Below, piece after piece: positions 24,526-33,171 of a stretch of 43,783 nt of DNA. Source of the stretch: an uncultured Granulosicoccaceae bacterium (GTDB lineage: Bacteria > Pseudomonadota > Gammaproteobacteria > Granulosicoccales > Granulosicoccaceae); NCBI GenBank assembly GCA_938005265.1, contig CALLOA010000043.1, positions 1 through 43,783 of the forward strand. The letters are read 5' to 3'. The stretch's first letter is position 1; each line of letters begins with the position of its first letter. Both the position numbers and the translations under genes were made by a program. Below the pieces are notes generated by a model. The model did no database searches. It worked only from the letters and a program-made list of their open reading frames with translations, and was not told where the DNA came from.

Positions 24526-27500
24526 ATGCCCTGATCAATGCGGCCTTCAGTCGCAGCCGTACCGTTTTGCTGCTGCTGGCTTTTCTGCTGCTGGCGGGTG
24601 TGCTGGCTTATCAGGCTATTCCAAAAGAATCCAATCCGGATGTCGCCATCCCGATCATCTACGTATCAATGCATCATGAAGGCATATCGCCGGAAGATGC
24701 AGAGCGCCTGCTGGTCAAGCCGATGGAAAAAGAGCTGCAGGGAATCGTCGGCATCAAGGAGATGCGCAGCACCGCCAGTGAAAGCCATGCCTCGGTGTTA
24801 CTGGAATTTGATGCCGGTTTTGACAGCGATACAGCACTGCTTGATGTGCGGGAAAAAGTTGATGTCGCAAAATCCCAACTACCTGCAGCTACCGATGAAC
24901 CTACGGTAAACGAAGTCAATCTCGCACTGTTCCCGGTTGTAAACATCAGCATGTCAGGTAGTTTGCCGGAACGGGCGCTGCTTGCGATCGCGCGAGATCT
25001 GAAAGACAAGCTGGAAGCACTCCCCGGCGTTATGAATGCCGAGATCGCTGGCAAACGTGAAGAGTTACTGGAAGTCATTGTCGACCCGGTTGTAATGGAA
25101 ACATACAACGTCGACCTGGGTACATTGTTTCAGCTCATCGCAGATAATAATTTATTGGTTGCAGCCGGTGCTATTGATACCGGCGCTGGCCGCATGTTGC
25201 TCAAGGTTCCCGGAATCATCGAGAGCATTGACGACATTCTGAAGATGCCGGTCAAGGTTATTGGCGACAACGTCATCACCTTCGACGACGTCGCCACCAT
25301 TCGTCGTACGTTCAAGGACCCTAACGGTTTTGCCAGGCTGGATGGCCAGCCGACGCTGGCACTGGAAGTATCGAAACGAATAGGCGCGAACATCATAGAG
25401 ACCATTGACTCGGTCAAGGCCGTTGTTGAAGAAAACCGCCAGTTCTGGCCACCGAATCTGAACGTGGGCATTCACCAGGATCAGTCGAAACAAACAAAAA
25501 TCATGCTGACCGACTTACAGAACAACGTACTCAGTGGCGTGGTTCTGGTCATGATTGTTATAACAGCGGCGCTTGGTCTGCGCTCATCACTATTGGTGGG
25601 CCTTGCCATTCCCGGTTCCTTTCTGGCTGGCATTCTGGTGATTTATACGCTGGGCTACACCATGAACGTCATTGTTCTGTTCAGCCTGATTCTGGTGGTC
25701 GGCATGCTCGTTGACGGGGCAATAATTGTTGTGGAACTGGCAGATCGAAACATCGAGGCCGGCATGCCGAAAAAACAGGCATTTGCTGAATCAGCCAAAC
25801 GTATGTCCTGGCCGATAATCGCATCAACCTTCACCACGCTCGCTGTGTTTGCCCCATTGCTGTTCTGGCCGGGACTGATCGGTCAGTTTATGCGTTACAT
25901 GCCAATCACTGTGCTGACATGCTTGCTGGCTTCTTTAAGCATGGCGCTGGTTTTCATTCCGGTATTGGGTGGGATAATCGGGCGCAACGGAAACCACAAT
26001 AGTTCAGGCAAAGCTGTCGAGTTCCAGGGTGAATACCATTCAATGCCAAAAGAAAAGCCTCGCGGTTTACTTAAAGGCTATCTAACTATTCTGGCAAAAC
26101 TGCTGCTACATCCTGCGAAAACGTTCCTGGCTATATTAGTGTTTACCATCCTTACCTATGTGCTTTACGGCTTTCTCGGTCGTGGCGTTGAATTTTTTCC
26201 GGATATCGAACCCGAAGTGTTAATGGTTCAGGTACATGCACGAGGCGATTTATCTATCCATGAGAAAAACCAGATTGTCCGGCAAATTGAAAACCGCCTG
26301 ATTGGCAAAGAGGAAATTGTCTCGGTCTACGGCCGATCATTTGAAGCACCGGACAATAACCTGGCAGCAGATGTAGTCGGCACCGTACAACTTGAGCTGA
26401 GCGATTGGGACACCCGGCGCAAGGCTCGCGAGCTGATACCCGAGTGGCGTGAAGAAATGGCCGACATTCCGGGCATTCAGCTGCAGGTACGCGCACTGGA
26501 GGGCGGCCCCGATAATGGCAAGCCCATCAATATCGAGGTTAGCGCACCTGAGGTCGAGAAAATGTATGAAGCCACACAGTACGTTCGCGATCTGATGACT
26601 GAGGTGGGTGGTTTCTCCGATACCGAAGATGACCGCCCGCTGCCCGGTATTGAATGGATACTCGACGTCGATCGGGAACAGGCCGCGCGTTACGGGGCAA
26701 GTGTTGCCCTGGTTGGCAATGTTATACAGCTGGTTACGAATGGCATCATGCTGGCGGAATACCGGCCCGATAACAGCGCTGATGAAATAGAAATACGGGT
26801 GCGCTACCCGATCGATCAGCGAAATCTCAGCCAGCTTGGCGACCTGCGGGTACCCACCAGCAACGGCATGGTACCGGCAAGTAATTTTGTCACCCTGCAG
26901 CCAGCGCAACGCACCGGGATCATCCAGCGCGTCGATGCCACAAGAGTAATCACCATCCAGTCTGATGTTGCTGACGGCTATTTAGCTGATGACATACTGA
27001 AACAGTTGAAGGAGAAGCTAGCAAATGGCAAACAGGACCCAGAGGTCAGTGTGAGCTTCAAGGGTGAAGCTGCAGAGCAGGCAGAGACCATGATCTTTCT
27101 GCTGACCGCCTTTGTTAGCGCACTGTTTTTCATGACACTTATCCTGCTAACGCAGTTCAACAGTTTCTACCAGGCGCTGCTGGTGATGAGTGCCATTCTG
27201 TTCTCGACAGCCGGCGTGTTGTTAGGGCTGCTTATAACCGGGCAAACATTTGGCATCGTTATGGTGGGAATCGGCATCATCGCACTTTCCGGTATTGTGG
27301 TTAACAACAATATCGTATTGATCGATACCTATAACGGTTTTCGTAAACACGGCGCGAGCGCACTAAGCTCGGCACTTCAAACCGGTGCCTTGCGTATGCG
27401 GCCGGTGCTGCTGACTGCAGTGACCACAATACTTGGTTTGATGCCGATGGTTCTGGCAATGAATATCAATCTGATTAGCCGTGATATTTCATTTGGCGCG

Positions 27501-27749
27501 CCCTCCACACAATGGTGGAAGCAACTGGCCAGCGCTATTGCTGGAGGCCTCGCCTTTACCACCTTACTGACACTGTTTATGACACCCTGCTTGCTGGTAC
27601 TGGGTGCCCGCATCAGCGCCGGGATAAAATCACGCAAACAGAAACGTCGGGAAAGAAAAGCAATCAAAAAAGAATCAACCGGGCAAGCACTACCGGCACA
27701 CGCAAGACAGGTGAATTCACCTCAACAACCGCGACCCCAGGCTGGCTAG
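24522..27749 (+). CDS. RND efflux transporter, inner-membrane pump
   Basis: Proton-driven pump of 1075 residues and 12 helices with two large periplasmic loops. The N-terminus (AFSRSRTVLLLLAFLLLAG, then YQAIPKESNPDVAIP) is typical of the AcrB/MexF superfamily. TM4 carries MLVDGAIIVVE: a single Asp replaces the Asp-Asp pair of AcrB, and the TM10 position is GIVVNNNIVLID, where AcrB has the essential Lys. These features fit a broader RND subgroup rather than drug-specific AcrB. The C-terminus is a long basic tail (SRKQKRRERKAIKK). It overlaps the adaptor gene by four bases. No outer-membrane channel gene is adjacent, so a TolC-type protein elsewhere must be used. The substrate is unknown. Confidence 0.92.
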   Translation: MNALINAAFSRSRTVLLLLAFLLLAGVLAYQAIPKESNPDVAIPIIYVSMHHEGISPEDAERLLVKPMEKELQGIVGIKEMRSTASESHASVLLEFDAGFDSDTALLDVREKVDVAKSQLPAATDEPTVNEVNLALFPVVNISMSGSLPERALLAIARDLKDKLEALPGVMNAEIAGKREELLEVIVDPVVMETYNVDLGTLFQLIADNNLLVAAGAIDTGAGRMLLKVPGIIESIDDILKMPVKVIGDNVITFDDVATIRRTFKDPNGFARLDGQPTLALEVSKRIGANIIETIDSVKAVVEENRQFWPPNLNVGIHQDQSKQTKIMLTDLQNNVLSGVVLVMIVITAALGLRSSLLVGLAIPGSFLAGILVIYTLGYTMNVIVLFSLILVVGMLVDGAIIVVELADRNIEAGMPKKQAFAESAKRMSWPIIASTFTTLAVFAPLLFWPGLIGQFMRYMPITVLTCLLASLSMALVFIPVLGGIIGRNGNHNSSGKAVEFQGEYHSMPKEKPRGLLKGYLTILAKLLLHPAKTFLAILVFTILTYVLYGFLGRGVEFFPDIEPEVLMVQVHARGDLSIHEKNQIVRQIENRLIGKEEIVSVYGRSFEAPDNNLAADVVGTVQLELSDWDTRRKARELIPEWREEMADIPGIQLQVRALEGGPDNGKPINIEVSAPEVEKMYEATQYVRDLMTEVGGFSDTEDDRPLPGIEWILDVDREQAARYGASVALVGNVIQLVTNGIMLAEYRPDNSADEIEIRVRYPIDQRNLSQLGDLRVPTSNGMVPASNFVTLQPAQRTGIIQRVDATRVITIQSDVADGYLADDILKQLKEKLANGKQDPEVSVSFKGEAAEQAETMIFLLTAFVSALFFMTLILLTQFNSFYQALLVMSAILFSTAGVLLGLLITGQTFGIVMVGIGIIALSGIVVNNNIVLIDTYNGFRKHGASALSSALQTGALRMRPVLLTAVTTILGLMPMVLAMNINLISRDISFGAPSTQWWKQLASAIAGGLAFTTLLTLFMTPCLLVLGARISAGIKSRKQKRRERKAIKKESTGQALPAHARQVNSPQQPRPQAG

Positions 27750-27801
27750 CCGCTCGGTTTTTACAGCCCGATGCCGCCAGCATTCGTTTACTGATTACCC
27801 T

Positions 27802-30279
27802 TTACGGATTGCTCAGTACCTCCTGCATGACGCGTGCATAACGCCTGCCCATTTCACGATAAGCCTCAGCGCCGAAATGAATACAGGAGCTGGTACCACA
27901 AGGAAAAGCCGGCGGTACAAGATCATCTGCGTTAACAAAACCCGAGAACGGGATTTCATTGGCAATCAGCCGGTGTACTGAATCCACCTGCCGCTTGGTA
28001 TCACTGAAGATGGAGAAAAAACCGCGATCATCATTACCTCTGGACATGGTCGCAACCACAAAGGGTATGTCAGCATGGGCATTCCTTGCGGCACTGCCAC
28101 GTCGATCAGGGATAGGTTCCGAGCGCAGGCGCTCGACCAGGCGACGCAGGTTAGCGGCATAATTCGATGAACAGTCCGGATTATTTGAATCCGCCTCACC
28201 CTGATGCCAGATGATGCCGCGAAAAATACCTGCGCTTTCCGACAAGGCAATATTGAGTCGGGCAATGGCACGATTGGACAACTCACTGCCACCTAACAAA
28301 CCGTTAAAGTCGTCACCGGAGCCGCCAGTGGCGTTCCAGCCACGCGAATCCACGCCCGATCGGCAAAAACCGGTACCAGACCAGGCAGCCGGCACCAAAA
28401 TTATTCCCTGCGTAGTTTGCGCAAGCATGCCCTTGGCAAAACTCAAACCCGGGCCGATAAAGGTACCACCCTTGGACGGTTGCCAGGGATAAAGCAATTC
28501 ATGCAAGGGGTCTTCGGCACGTATCAAGCGGGGCGAGCCGACAATCACGTTAGTTGATGAGTAGTCATCAAAGCTGCTGTAAAAAGACATGTTGTTGGAA
28601 GTCACATTCAACTGCCGTATGCGATCCAGCGTTTCATCTGCACCACCCGGCCCGGCTTGTTTCGCACCCAGCTCACTAAAACCCACCATGTTGCTTTGCC
28701 CGATCAGCAAATAAACATCCTCTGCCTGAACCGGGCTCACATTGACTGTTACATCAAATTGGCCAGCCAGTTCAGTACCATCAGATCGCGCAGCACTGAA
28801 ACGAATACGGCGTGGATGAAATATCAGTGGGCGGCGCCCCACCGGCAATGTAACTCTAAGTTCTGCCTGCAGGCGTTGCGCACCAGCCTCCAGCCGACTC
28901 CTGTTAAGCGACAGAACCATCGATGAACCGGGCCAGTCGTCAATGGCACTGGCTTTCAGTTCCAGTACACCACTGACATTTTCAGGCCGCTGCAGGCTCA
29001 CCGGTATGACAACCGGTGAGCTGTTGCCTTCAAGCAATACGGGCTGATTGTCGACCGAGGAGATTGCTACTGACGACTGACTGTTTTGAGTTGCTACGGG
29101 CTGTGGATTTCCAGCATTCTGGCCATTAACTATCGACCCGCCAGAACCGATAGTCAGAGCTGCGGGGGTGCTCTGACGCCCCTGCCTGTCTAGCGCGACA
29201 ATTTCGAAAAGATGCTCACGGCCCTGGGCCAGGTCAGGTAAAAACAGGCTCGTACCATTCGTTGAGCCAACAGCTTGCCCGTTAAGGCTAATAAGGTATT
29301 CATCCAGATCATTAACATCGGCCGTGTGCTGCCAGAAAAGCTCAGCCACGGTTGGTGAATAAAATTCAATACGCGGGGCTTGCGCGGCAGCAGGGCCACC
29401 CGTATTCGTTGCTGGTGTGGAAGGTGTAACCGGGGGTGTTGCAGCCTGGCCAGGCTGGCTGGCATTACCAGGGCTGGTTGAGACTACAAGAATGGCGGAC
29501 GGTGCTTCACCCGTACTCACCTCAAATTCATAGTTTGTGTTAGCGAGCAAGTTCGGGCTCCAGAAGCTGGTGCCACGGGTCTCGCCAATGACTTGCCCGT
29601 CACGTGAAACCGTATAAACAAGGTCCCGCGGCGCCCGGTCCCAATAGAGCTCAAGTGCTGTTGCAGAAAATACCTCCGCCCTCAAACCAGTCGGTTGCGC
29701 GCCGGCTCGCTGTTCAGGTTGATCGAGCAGCCCGTCAGCAGCGCGGCTTTCTATTTCATCAGACGAAATAAATGCTGTGTTACTGCAAACGCTGAAATCA
29801 ACCTCACCCGAATCGCTTCGCTGAAAAGCCACGACACAATAGCCACCCTGGCTTGCCGGGACGATAATGGGCTGGGTGGTATGTGTGCTCTGGTAGTCAC
29901 CGTCGAGATAAAGGTTGTAACCATCGACCGTACCATCAGCATCGCTGCGCGCTGTAAAGGATAATACGGGCCCGGAAATACCGTTATCGAAAGAAACGGA
30001 CATATCTGGCGCTGGCAGGTTATCGGCAATCCCTGCGCCGGAAAACACAGATAAAAACAGCAACAAAAACGCCTTCTTGGCGCTGGGCAGATAATCTGAA
30101 AGAGTCAATTTCTTATTGATTTTAAATACTTGCTGGAGCGACACGCTTTTAGTTGCCAGTGTGTTGAAATTTTGACAACCATGATCAATGATCGAACCTT
30201 GCTTGTAAATACAGTCAGCATTGCAAGGTGGTGATGCAGGCGGCGATTCCATAAGATGTAACCCGGATTCACATCTCAC
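27802..30279 (-). CDS. Secreted SASA/SGNH-type esterase with fibronectin-like modules
   Basis: Large secreted hydrolase. Residues near 65-85 form a signal peptide (KKAFLLLFLSVFSGAGIADN). From the GTG at 30279 the N-terminus would be about 65 residues too long, so the true start is probably an internal TTG or GTG (for example in INKKLTLSD or TKSVSL); none has a strong ribosome site. After three Fn3-like or Ig-like modules (about 90-380, with Gly/Thr/Pro-rich linkers) and a beta-rich domain (about 390-510), the catalytic domain (about 515-825) has GQSNMVGF (nucleophile Ser), IIWHQGEADSNN and a late SCIHFGAEAY (catalytic His). This is the SASA/carbohydrate-esterase-6-like fold, acting on acetylated sugars. 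It converges on the RND pump gene with about 50 bp between them. Confidence 0.83.
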   Translation of the reverse strand: MRCESGLHLMESPPASPPCNADCIYKQGSIIDHGCQNFNTLATKSVSLQQVFKINKKLTLSDYLPSAKKAFLLLFLSVFSGAGIADNLPAPDMSVSFDNGISGPVLSFTARSDADGTVDGYNLYLDGDYQSTHTTQPIIVPASQGGYCVVAFQRSDSGEVDFSVCSNTAFISSDEIESRAADGLLDQPEQRAGAQPTGLRAEVFSATALELYWDRAPRDLVYTVSRDGQVIGETRGTSFWSPNLLANTNYEFEVSTGEAPSAILVVSTSPGNASQPGQAATPPVTPSTPATNTGGPAAAQAPRIEFYSPTVAELFWQHTADVNDLDEYLISLNGQAVGSTNGTSLFLPDLAQGREHLFEIVALDRQGRQSTPAALTIGSGGSIVNGQNAGNPQPVATQNSQSSVAISSVDNQPVLLEGNSSPVVIPVSLQRPENVSGVLELKASAIDDWPGSSMVLSLNRSRLEAGAQRLQAELRVTLPVGRRPLIFHPRRIRFSAARSDGTELAGQFDVTVNVSPVQAEDVYLLIGQSNMVGFSELGAKQAGPGGADETLDRIRQLNVTSNNMSFYSSFDDYSSTNVIVGSPRLIRAEDPLHELLYPWQPSKGGTFIGPGLSFAKGMLAQTTQGIILVPAAWSGTGFCRSGVDSRGWNATGGSGDDFNGLLGGSELSNRAIARLNIALSESAGIFRGIIWHQGEADSNNPDCSSNYAANLRRLVERLRSEPIPDRRGSAARNAHADIPFVVATMSRGNDDRGFFSIFSDTKRQVDSVHRLIANEIPFSGFVNADDLVPPAFPCGTSSCIHFGAEAYREMGRRYARVMQEVLSNP

Positions 30280-30566
30280 TGTAGCCTGGCCGTAGATAAC
30301 ATGGGACCGGACAAGATACTGTGGTCAGATTTACAACCAGTACGACTGATTGGATTGCCACCATCACCAGCAATAAGGCGGGTTGCCCGCAGCTCTGGCT
30401 GACGATAGATTGGTCACGACGAACTGATCACCACGAATTGAGCCGGGCAAGCTGGCAAGCGGAGGAATCTGCGTAAACGATATGCGCAAAAGATCTACGT
30501 GATTCTGTGCAAAAGAAGATTCTGCGCAAAAGACCTGCGTAAAAGAAACCGCAGAAAAAAAAGAAG
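30280..30566. other. Non-coding gap with short iterated motifs, tRNA 3' side
   Basis: It holds the esterase promoter region and the sequence downstream of tRNA-Glu. No gene is seen. The right half carries a short iterated motif (30470-30546). Confidence 0.5.
30470..30546. repeat. Five copies of TGYGYAAAMGA
   Basis: Near-identical 11-mers start at 30470 (TGCGTAAACGA), 30483 (TGCGCAAAAGA), 30506 (TGTGCAAAAGA), 30523 (TGCGCAAAAGA) and 30536 (TGCGTAAAAGA). Spacing is 13, 23, 17 and 13 bp, all in the same orientation. They lie just downstream of tRNA-Glu on the minus strand. Confidence 0.75.
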
Positions 30567-30642
30567 TGGCGTCCCCTAGGGGACTCGAACCCCTGTTACC
30601 GCCGTGAAAGGGCGGTGTCCTAGGCCACTAGACGAAGGGGAC
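30567..30642 (-). tRNA. tRNA-Glu (anticodon TTC)
   Basis: The minus strand gives a complete 76-nt cloverleaf. It has acceptor GTCCCCT/AGGGGAC, D-arm with AGTGGCC, anticodon arm CCGCC/GGCGG with loop CTTTCAC (anticodon TTC), and T-arm with GGTTCGAGTC. The discriminator is G and the 3' CCA is encoded. A T8 run begins five bases after the CCA. Confidence 0.97.
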
Positions 30643-30741
30643 GCTGATATATCGCTTAATCAGGCTGATGCTTGGAATAGTAAACACAGCTAAATACGAC
30701 AAATACGCCCTGATTGACTTCAGTCGCTCAGAAGAGGCGCA

Positions 30742-30771
30742 ATTTTGCCTAATTTGGCGGTTACTTGTCAA
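30742..30771 (-). promoter_or_regulatory. Candidate tRNA-Glu promoter
   Basis: On the minus strand a perfect TTGACA (30766-30771) is 18 bp from CAAAAT (30742-30747; four of six matches), followed by a GC-rich TGCGCC discriminator typical of stringently controlled stable-RNA promoters. It lies between the GGDEF-like gene's stop and the tRNA, giving a leader of about 95 nt. Confidence 0.55.
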
Positions 30772-30775
30772 CTAC

Positions 30776-31705
30776 TTAGCTACTTTCTGATGCAGCCAGG
30801 TAACGGGTTCTGTTTCTTCCGGCACGTTTGGCATTCACTAATGCGGTTTCACTTCGCGAAAGCAAGGCTTCGGCGGTATCTCCATCCACCATTTCGGTGA
30901 CTCCGGCACTAGCGCTTTGCATGAGCTGAACGTTTTGGTAGGAGTAACAGCGATCAACACAAGTACGAAGACGCTCGGCAACCACATTGGCATCATCAAA
31001 GTCCGTTGATCCCAGAATCACCACAAAACGATCAAAATCCGTGCGAAATATCACATCAGTACTACGCAGATTGGCCGTCAGGGCATCAGCAACTGCCAGA
31101 ATAATCTCGCCACTAATTTGCTCGCCATGGCTTTCTGCCGTTTTACTGAAATGATCCAGATCAATCATTAGCAGAGACAAAGGCTCTTCCTCTTCACGCG
31201 ACAGTAACATTTCACGCGAAAGCATCTCAGACAGTGCCAGCGCATTGTTCATACCGGTGAAATCATCAAGCCATGATGCAAATTTGCTGGCCCGATGGGA
31301 CAGCGCTGTTTCGAGGGGATACAGGAGCCCGGGTACTAACCCTTCAATGTCACGAATCTCACGGTTGTCCGGGGCAGTTTTCATGTGAATGGTCAAGGTG
31401 CCAAGATCACGCCCACCGTTACCAAGATCAATGGAAAAGTGCGAATGCCGCAACTGGCCAATCTGGACATAAGCACTGCTATCCGGAATCTGATAGCTCA
31501 GGCCATCAAATTTGACGAAACTCTGGCCTTCGATATAGAAACATTCCAGTAACAGGTCCAGATCCGTTTTGCGCGACAACATTTCGTTGATTTGCAGCAG
31601 ACGATACTGTTTATCAAACGCTTGCGAAGCAAGATCGCCCAGCGAAGAGCCAATAGCTGCTGCGCCGCCATTTTGCGAATTGTCGTTATCGGATGAGCGA
31701 CTCAT
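30776..31705 (-). CDS. GGDEF-like protein with destroyed catalytic signature
   Basis: A 309-residue cytoplasmic protein. The N-terminal 40-140 region may be a small sensory domain (ECFYIEGQSFVKFDGLSYQ); the C-terminal 145-300 half is GGDEF-like. The metal-binding MIDLDHFSKTAESHG region (about 180-194) is kept. The signature that should read GGDEF or GGEEF is DFDRF (223-227, FRTDFDRFVVI), so both glycines and the catalytic acidic residue are gone. Diguanylate cyclase activity is therefore unlikely; such domains can still bind GTP or partner proteins. It is the last gene of the fleQ-flhG-fliA stretch, about 130 bp after the DUF4339 gene. Probably a regulator in flagellar or c-di-GMP control. 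Confidence 0.82.
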   Translation of the reverse strand: MSRSSDNDNSQNGGAAAIGSSLGDLASQAFDKQYRLLQINEMLSRKTDLDLLLECFYIEGQSFVKFDGLSYQIPDSSAYVQIGQLRHSHFSIDLGNGGRDLGTLTIHMKTAPDNREIRDIEGLVPGLLYPLETALSHRASKFASWLDDFTGMNNALALSEMLSREMLLSREEEEPLSLLMIDLDHFSKTAESHGEQISGEIILAVADALTANLRSTDVIFRTDFDRFVVILGSTDFDDANVVAERLRTCVDRCYSYQNVQLMQSASAGVTEMVDGDTAEALLSRSETALVNAKRAGRNRTRYLAASESS

Positions 31706-31833
31706 GAATTGGAAGTACGTCGGCGGCTGTCATGTCAGAGACAGTGTTTTCCGCAAAAGTCGTGCCATGAGTGATTGGACGACGGTTGCCACTGCTGTGG
31801 CAAACCGCATAAACCCAGGTTACCGGATGGTGA

Positions 31834-32397
31834 CTAGAGTAAGGGGTCGATTGTGTTCAGGTATATAACGACCAGAAGAGCAACCAGTGTCATGCCCAGC
31901 AATGATATGGGCAACAGTGATATCGGTTGCTGGGGCTTGCGTTGGGCAAGCGACGGTGGCTCAACGTGTTGCCAATCGTTGCGCAACTCTTCATTAGCAG
32001 ATTGTTCGCTGTGCAGGCGTCGATCGGCGTCTATTTCGATGTGATTATATTGTGGCGCATGAAATTCCGGATCATTCATATGCTCCGCACTCGTACTGAC
32101 CACAGTGGCACGCTCATCGACACTACGGTACTTTTCCAGGTACTGCTGCCACCCTTGCTCGTTGTCAAGATCCAGTAGCTCTTCCGGCACCAGCTCCGGC
32201 ACCTGAGTAACAGGCTCCCACAACTCACCGTCGCGACTGACCCGATCCTGGCGTCGAATTCGCCCCAGTAGCAGGTAACGCCCTATATCCTCAGCCGAAT
32301 ATGGCCCTTGCAGGCGTGAGCCATGCTGGACATACCATTGTTCGTCCATGCCTATACCGTTTGAACGGCGGCTATCGTCATCTGGCAGTTCACTCAT
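31834..32397 (-). CDS. DUF4339 (GYF_2) domain membrane protein
   Basis: A 187-residue protein. Residues about 20-75 form a GYF_2/DUF4339 domain, recognisable by EQWYVQHGSRLQGPYSAEDI and the WEPV turn; such domains are thought to bind proline-rich peptides. A charged, disordered-looking middle follows, and a single C-terminal helix (about 160-182, ISLLGMTLVALLVVIYLNT) anchors the protein tail-first in the inner membrane with the domain in the cytoplasm. It starts 35 bp after fliA and is probably cotranscribed. Its place in the flagellar regulatory cluster suggests a local adaptor role, but nothing in the sequence shows which partner. Confidence 0.78.
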   Translation of the reverse strand: MSELPDDDSRRSNGIGMDEQWYVQHGSRLQGPYSAEDIGRYLLLGRIRRQDRVSRDGELWEPVTQVPELVPEELLDLDNEQGWQQYLEKYRSVDERATVVSTSAEHMNDPEFHAPQYNHIEIDADRRLHSEQSANEELRNDWQHVEPPSLAQRKPQQPISLLPISLLGMTLVALLVVIYLNTIDPLL

Positions 32398-32432
32398 GCA
32401 TTAACACCTGAAAAACCGGTTCTTTTCTACTG

Positions 32433-33161
32433 TTACCTTTGTGTCCATTCCACCAGTCGGTTTTTCAACCGTACCAGTGCCTGCCCGTGAATCTGACAAA
32501 CTCTTGATTCACTGACGCCGAGAATGTCACCAATCTCGCGCAGATTCAGGTCTTCGTCATAGTAGAGCGACATAACCAGACTTTCCCGCTCTGGCAGATT
32601 CTTGATTGCATCAGCCAACGCATCACGGAACGATGAATACTCAACCGTCTCTATCGGAGTGGCTTCATCGCTTTGAGGCAGAGCCATGGTTTCACCCGTA
32701 TGCTCATCCGGCTGGTCAAAGCTGAAAATGTGGGCAGCATTACTTTCAGTCAGAATCGTATGGTATGAGCTCAGATCCAGCCCGAGTTTCTCGGCAACGA
32801 TGGCATCTTTGGCATCACGGCCAGTAGATTGCTCAATCGTGCGCAGAACTTCAGCCGCTTCCCGGGACTTTCTGTGAACCGAGCGTGGAGTCCAGTCTGA
32901 ACGCCTGATTTCATCCAGCATGGCACCACGCACCCTGATACCGGCATAGGTTTCAAAACTCGCACCCTGTGACGGATCATAATGGCGGGCAGCTTCCAAC
33001 AAGCCGATCATTCCGGCCTGAATCAGATCTTCCGCCTGAACGCTCGGCGGCAGACGGTTCATCAGATGGAAAGCAATTCGCTTTACGAGGTTGGCATTGG
33101 CTGCGACAAGGCCGTCCGGATCAACCGTACCAACCTCGTTGTACATCGCGTGTGCATTCAT
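32433..33161 (-). CDS. fliA: RNA polymerase sigma factor for flagellar operon (sigma-28)
   Basis: Sigma-28 that transcribes late flagellar and chemotaxis genes, 242 residues. Region 2 (LVKRIAFHLMNRLPPSVQAE, then DLIQAGMIGLLEAARHYDPS and FETYAGIRVRGAMLDEIRRS) is the FliA form. Region 3 and region 4 (LPERESLVMSLYYDEDLNLREIGDILGVSESRVCQIHGQA) are complete. I start at the ATG at 33161: GGTGAG lies about ten bases upstream, and the previous gene, flhG, stops ten bases before it. In-frame sequence upstream only overlaps flhG. The order flhG-fliA is that of Pseudomonas and other gammaproteobacteria. Its likely antagonist is the FlgM-like protein encoded about 5 kb away. Confidence 0.93.
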   Translation of the reverse strand: MNAHAMYNEVGTVDPDGLVAANANLVKRIAFHLMNRLPPSVQAEDLIQAGMIGLLEAARHYDPSQGASFETYAGIRVRGAMLDEIRRSDWTPRSVHRKSREAAEVLRTIEQSTGRDAKDAIVAEKLGLDLSSYHTILTESNAAHIFSFDQPDEHTGETMALPQSDEATPIETVEYSSFRDALADAIKNLPERESLVMSLYYDEDLNLREIGDILGVSESRVCQIHGQALVRLKNRLVEWTQR

Positions 33162-33171
33162 TAATATTTTC

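Noticed and set aside
26337..26909. 190-codon minus-strand frame
   Set aside because: Antisense to the RND pump; no recognisable domain and the pump reading is unambiguous.
30470..30546. CRISPR array
   Set aside because: Repeats are 11 bp with irregular 2-12 bp gaps, not repeat-spacer structure.
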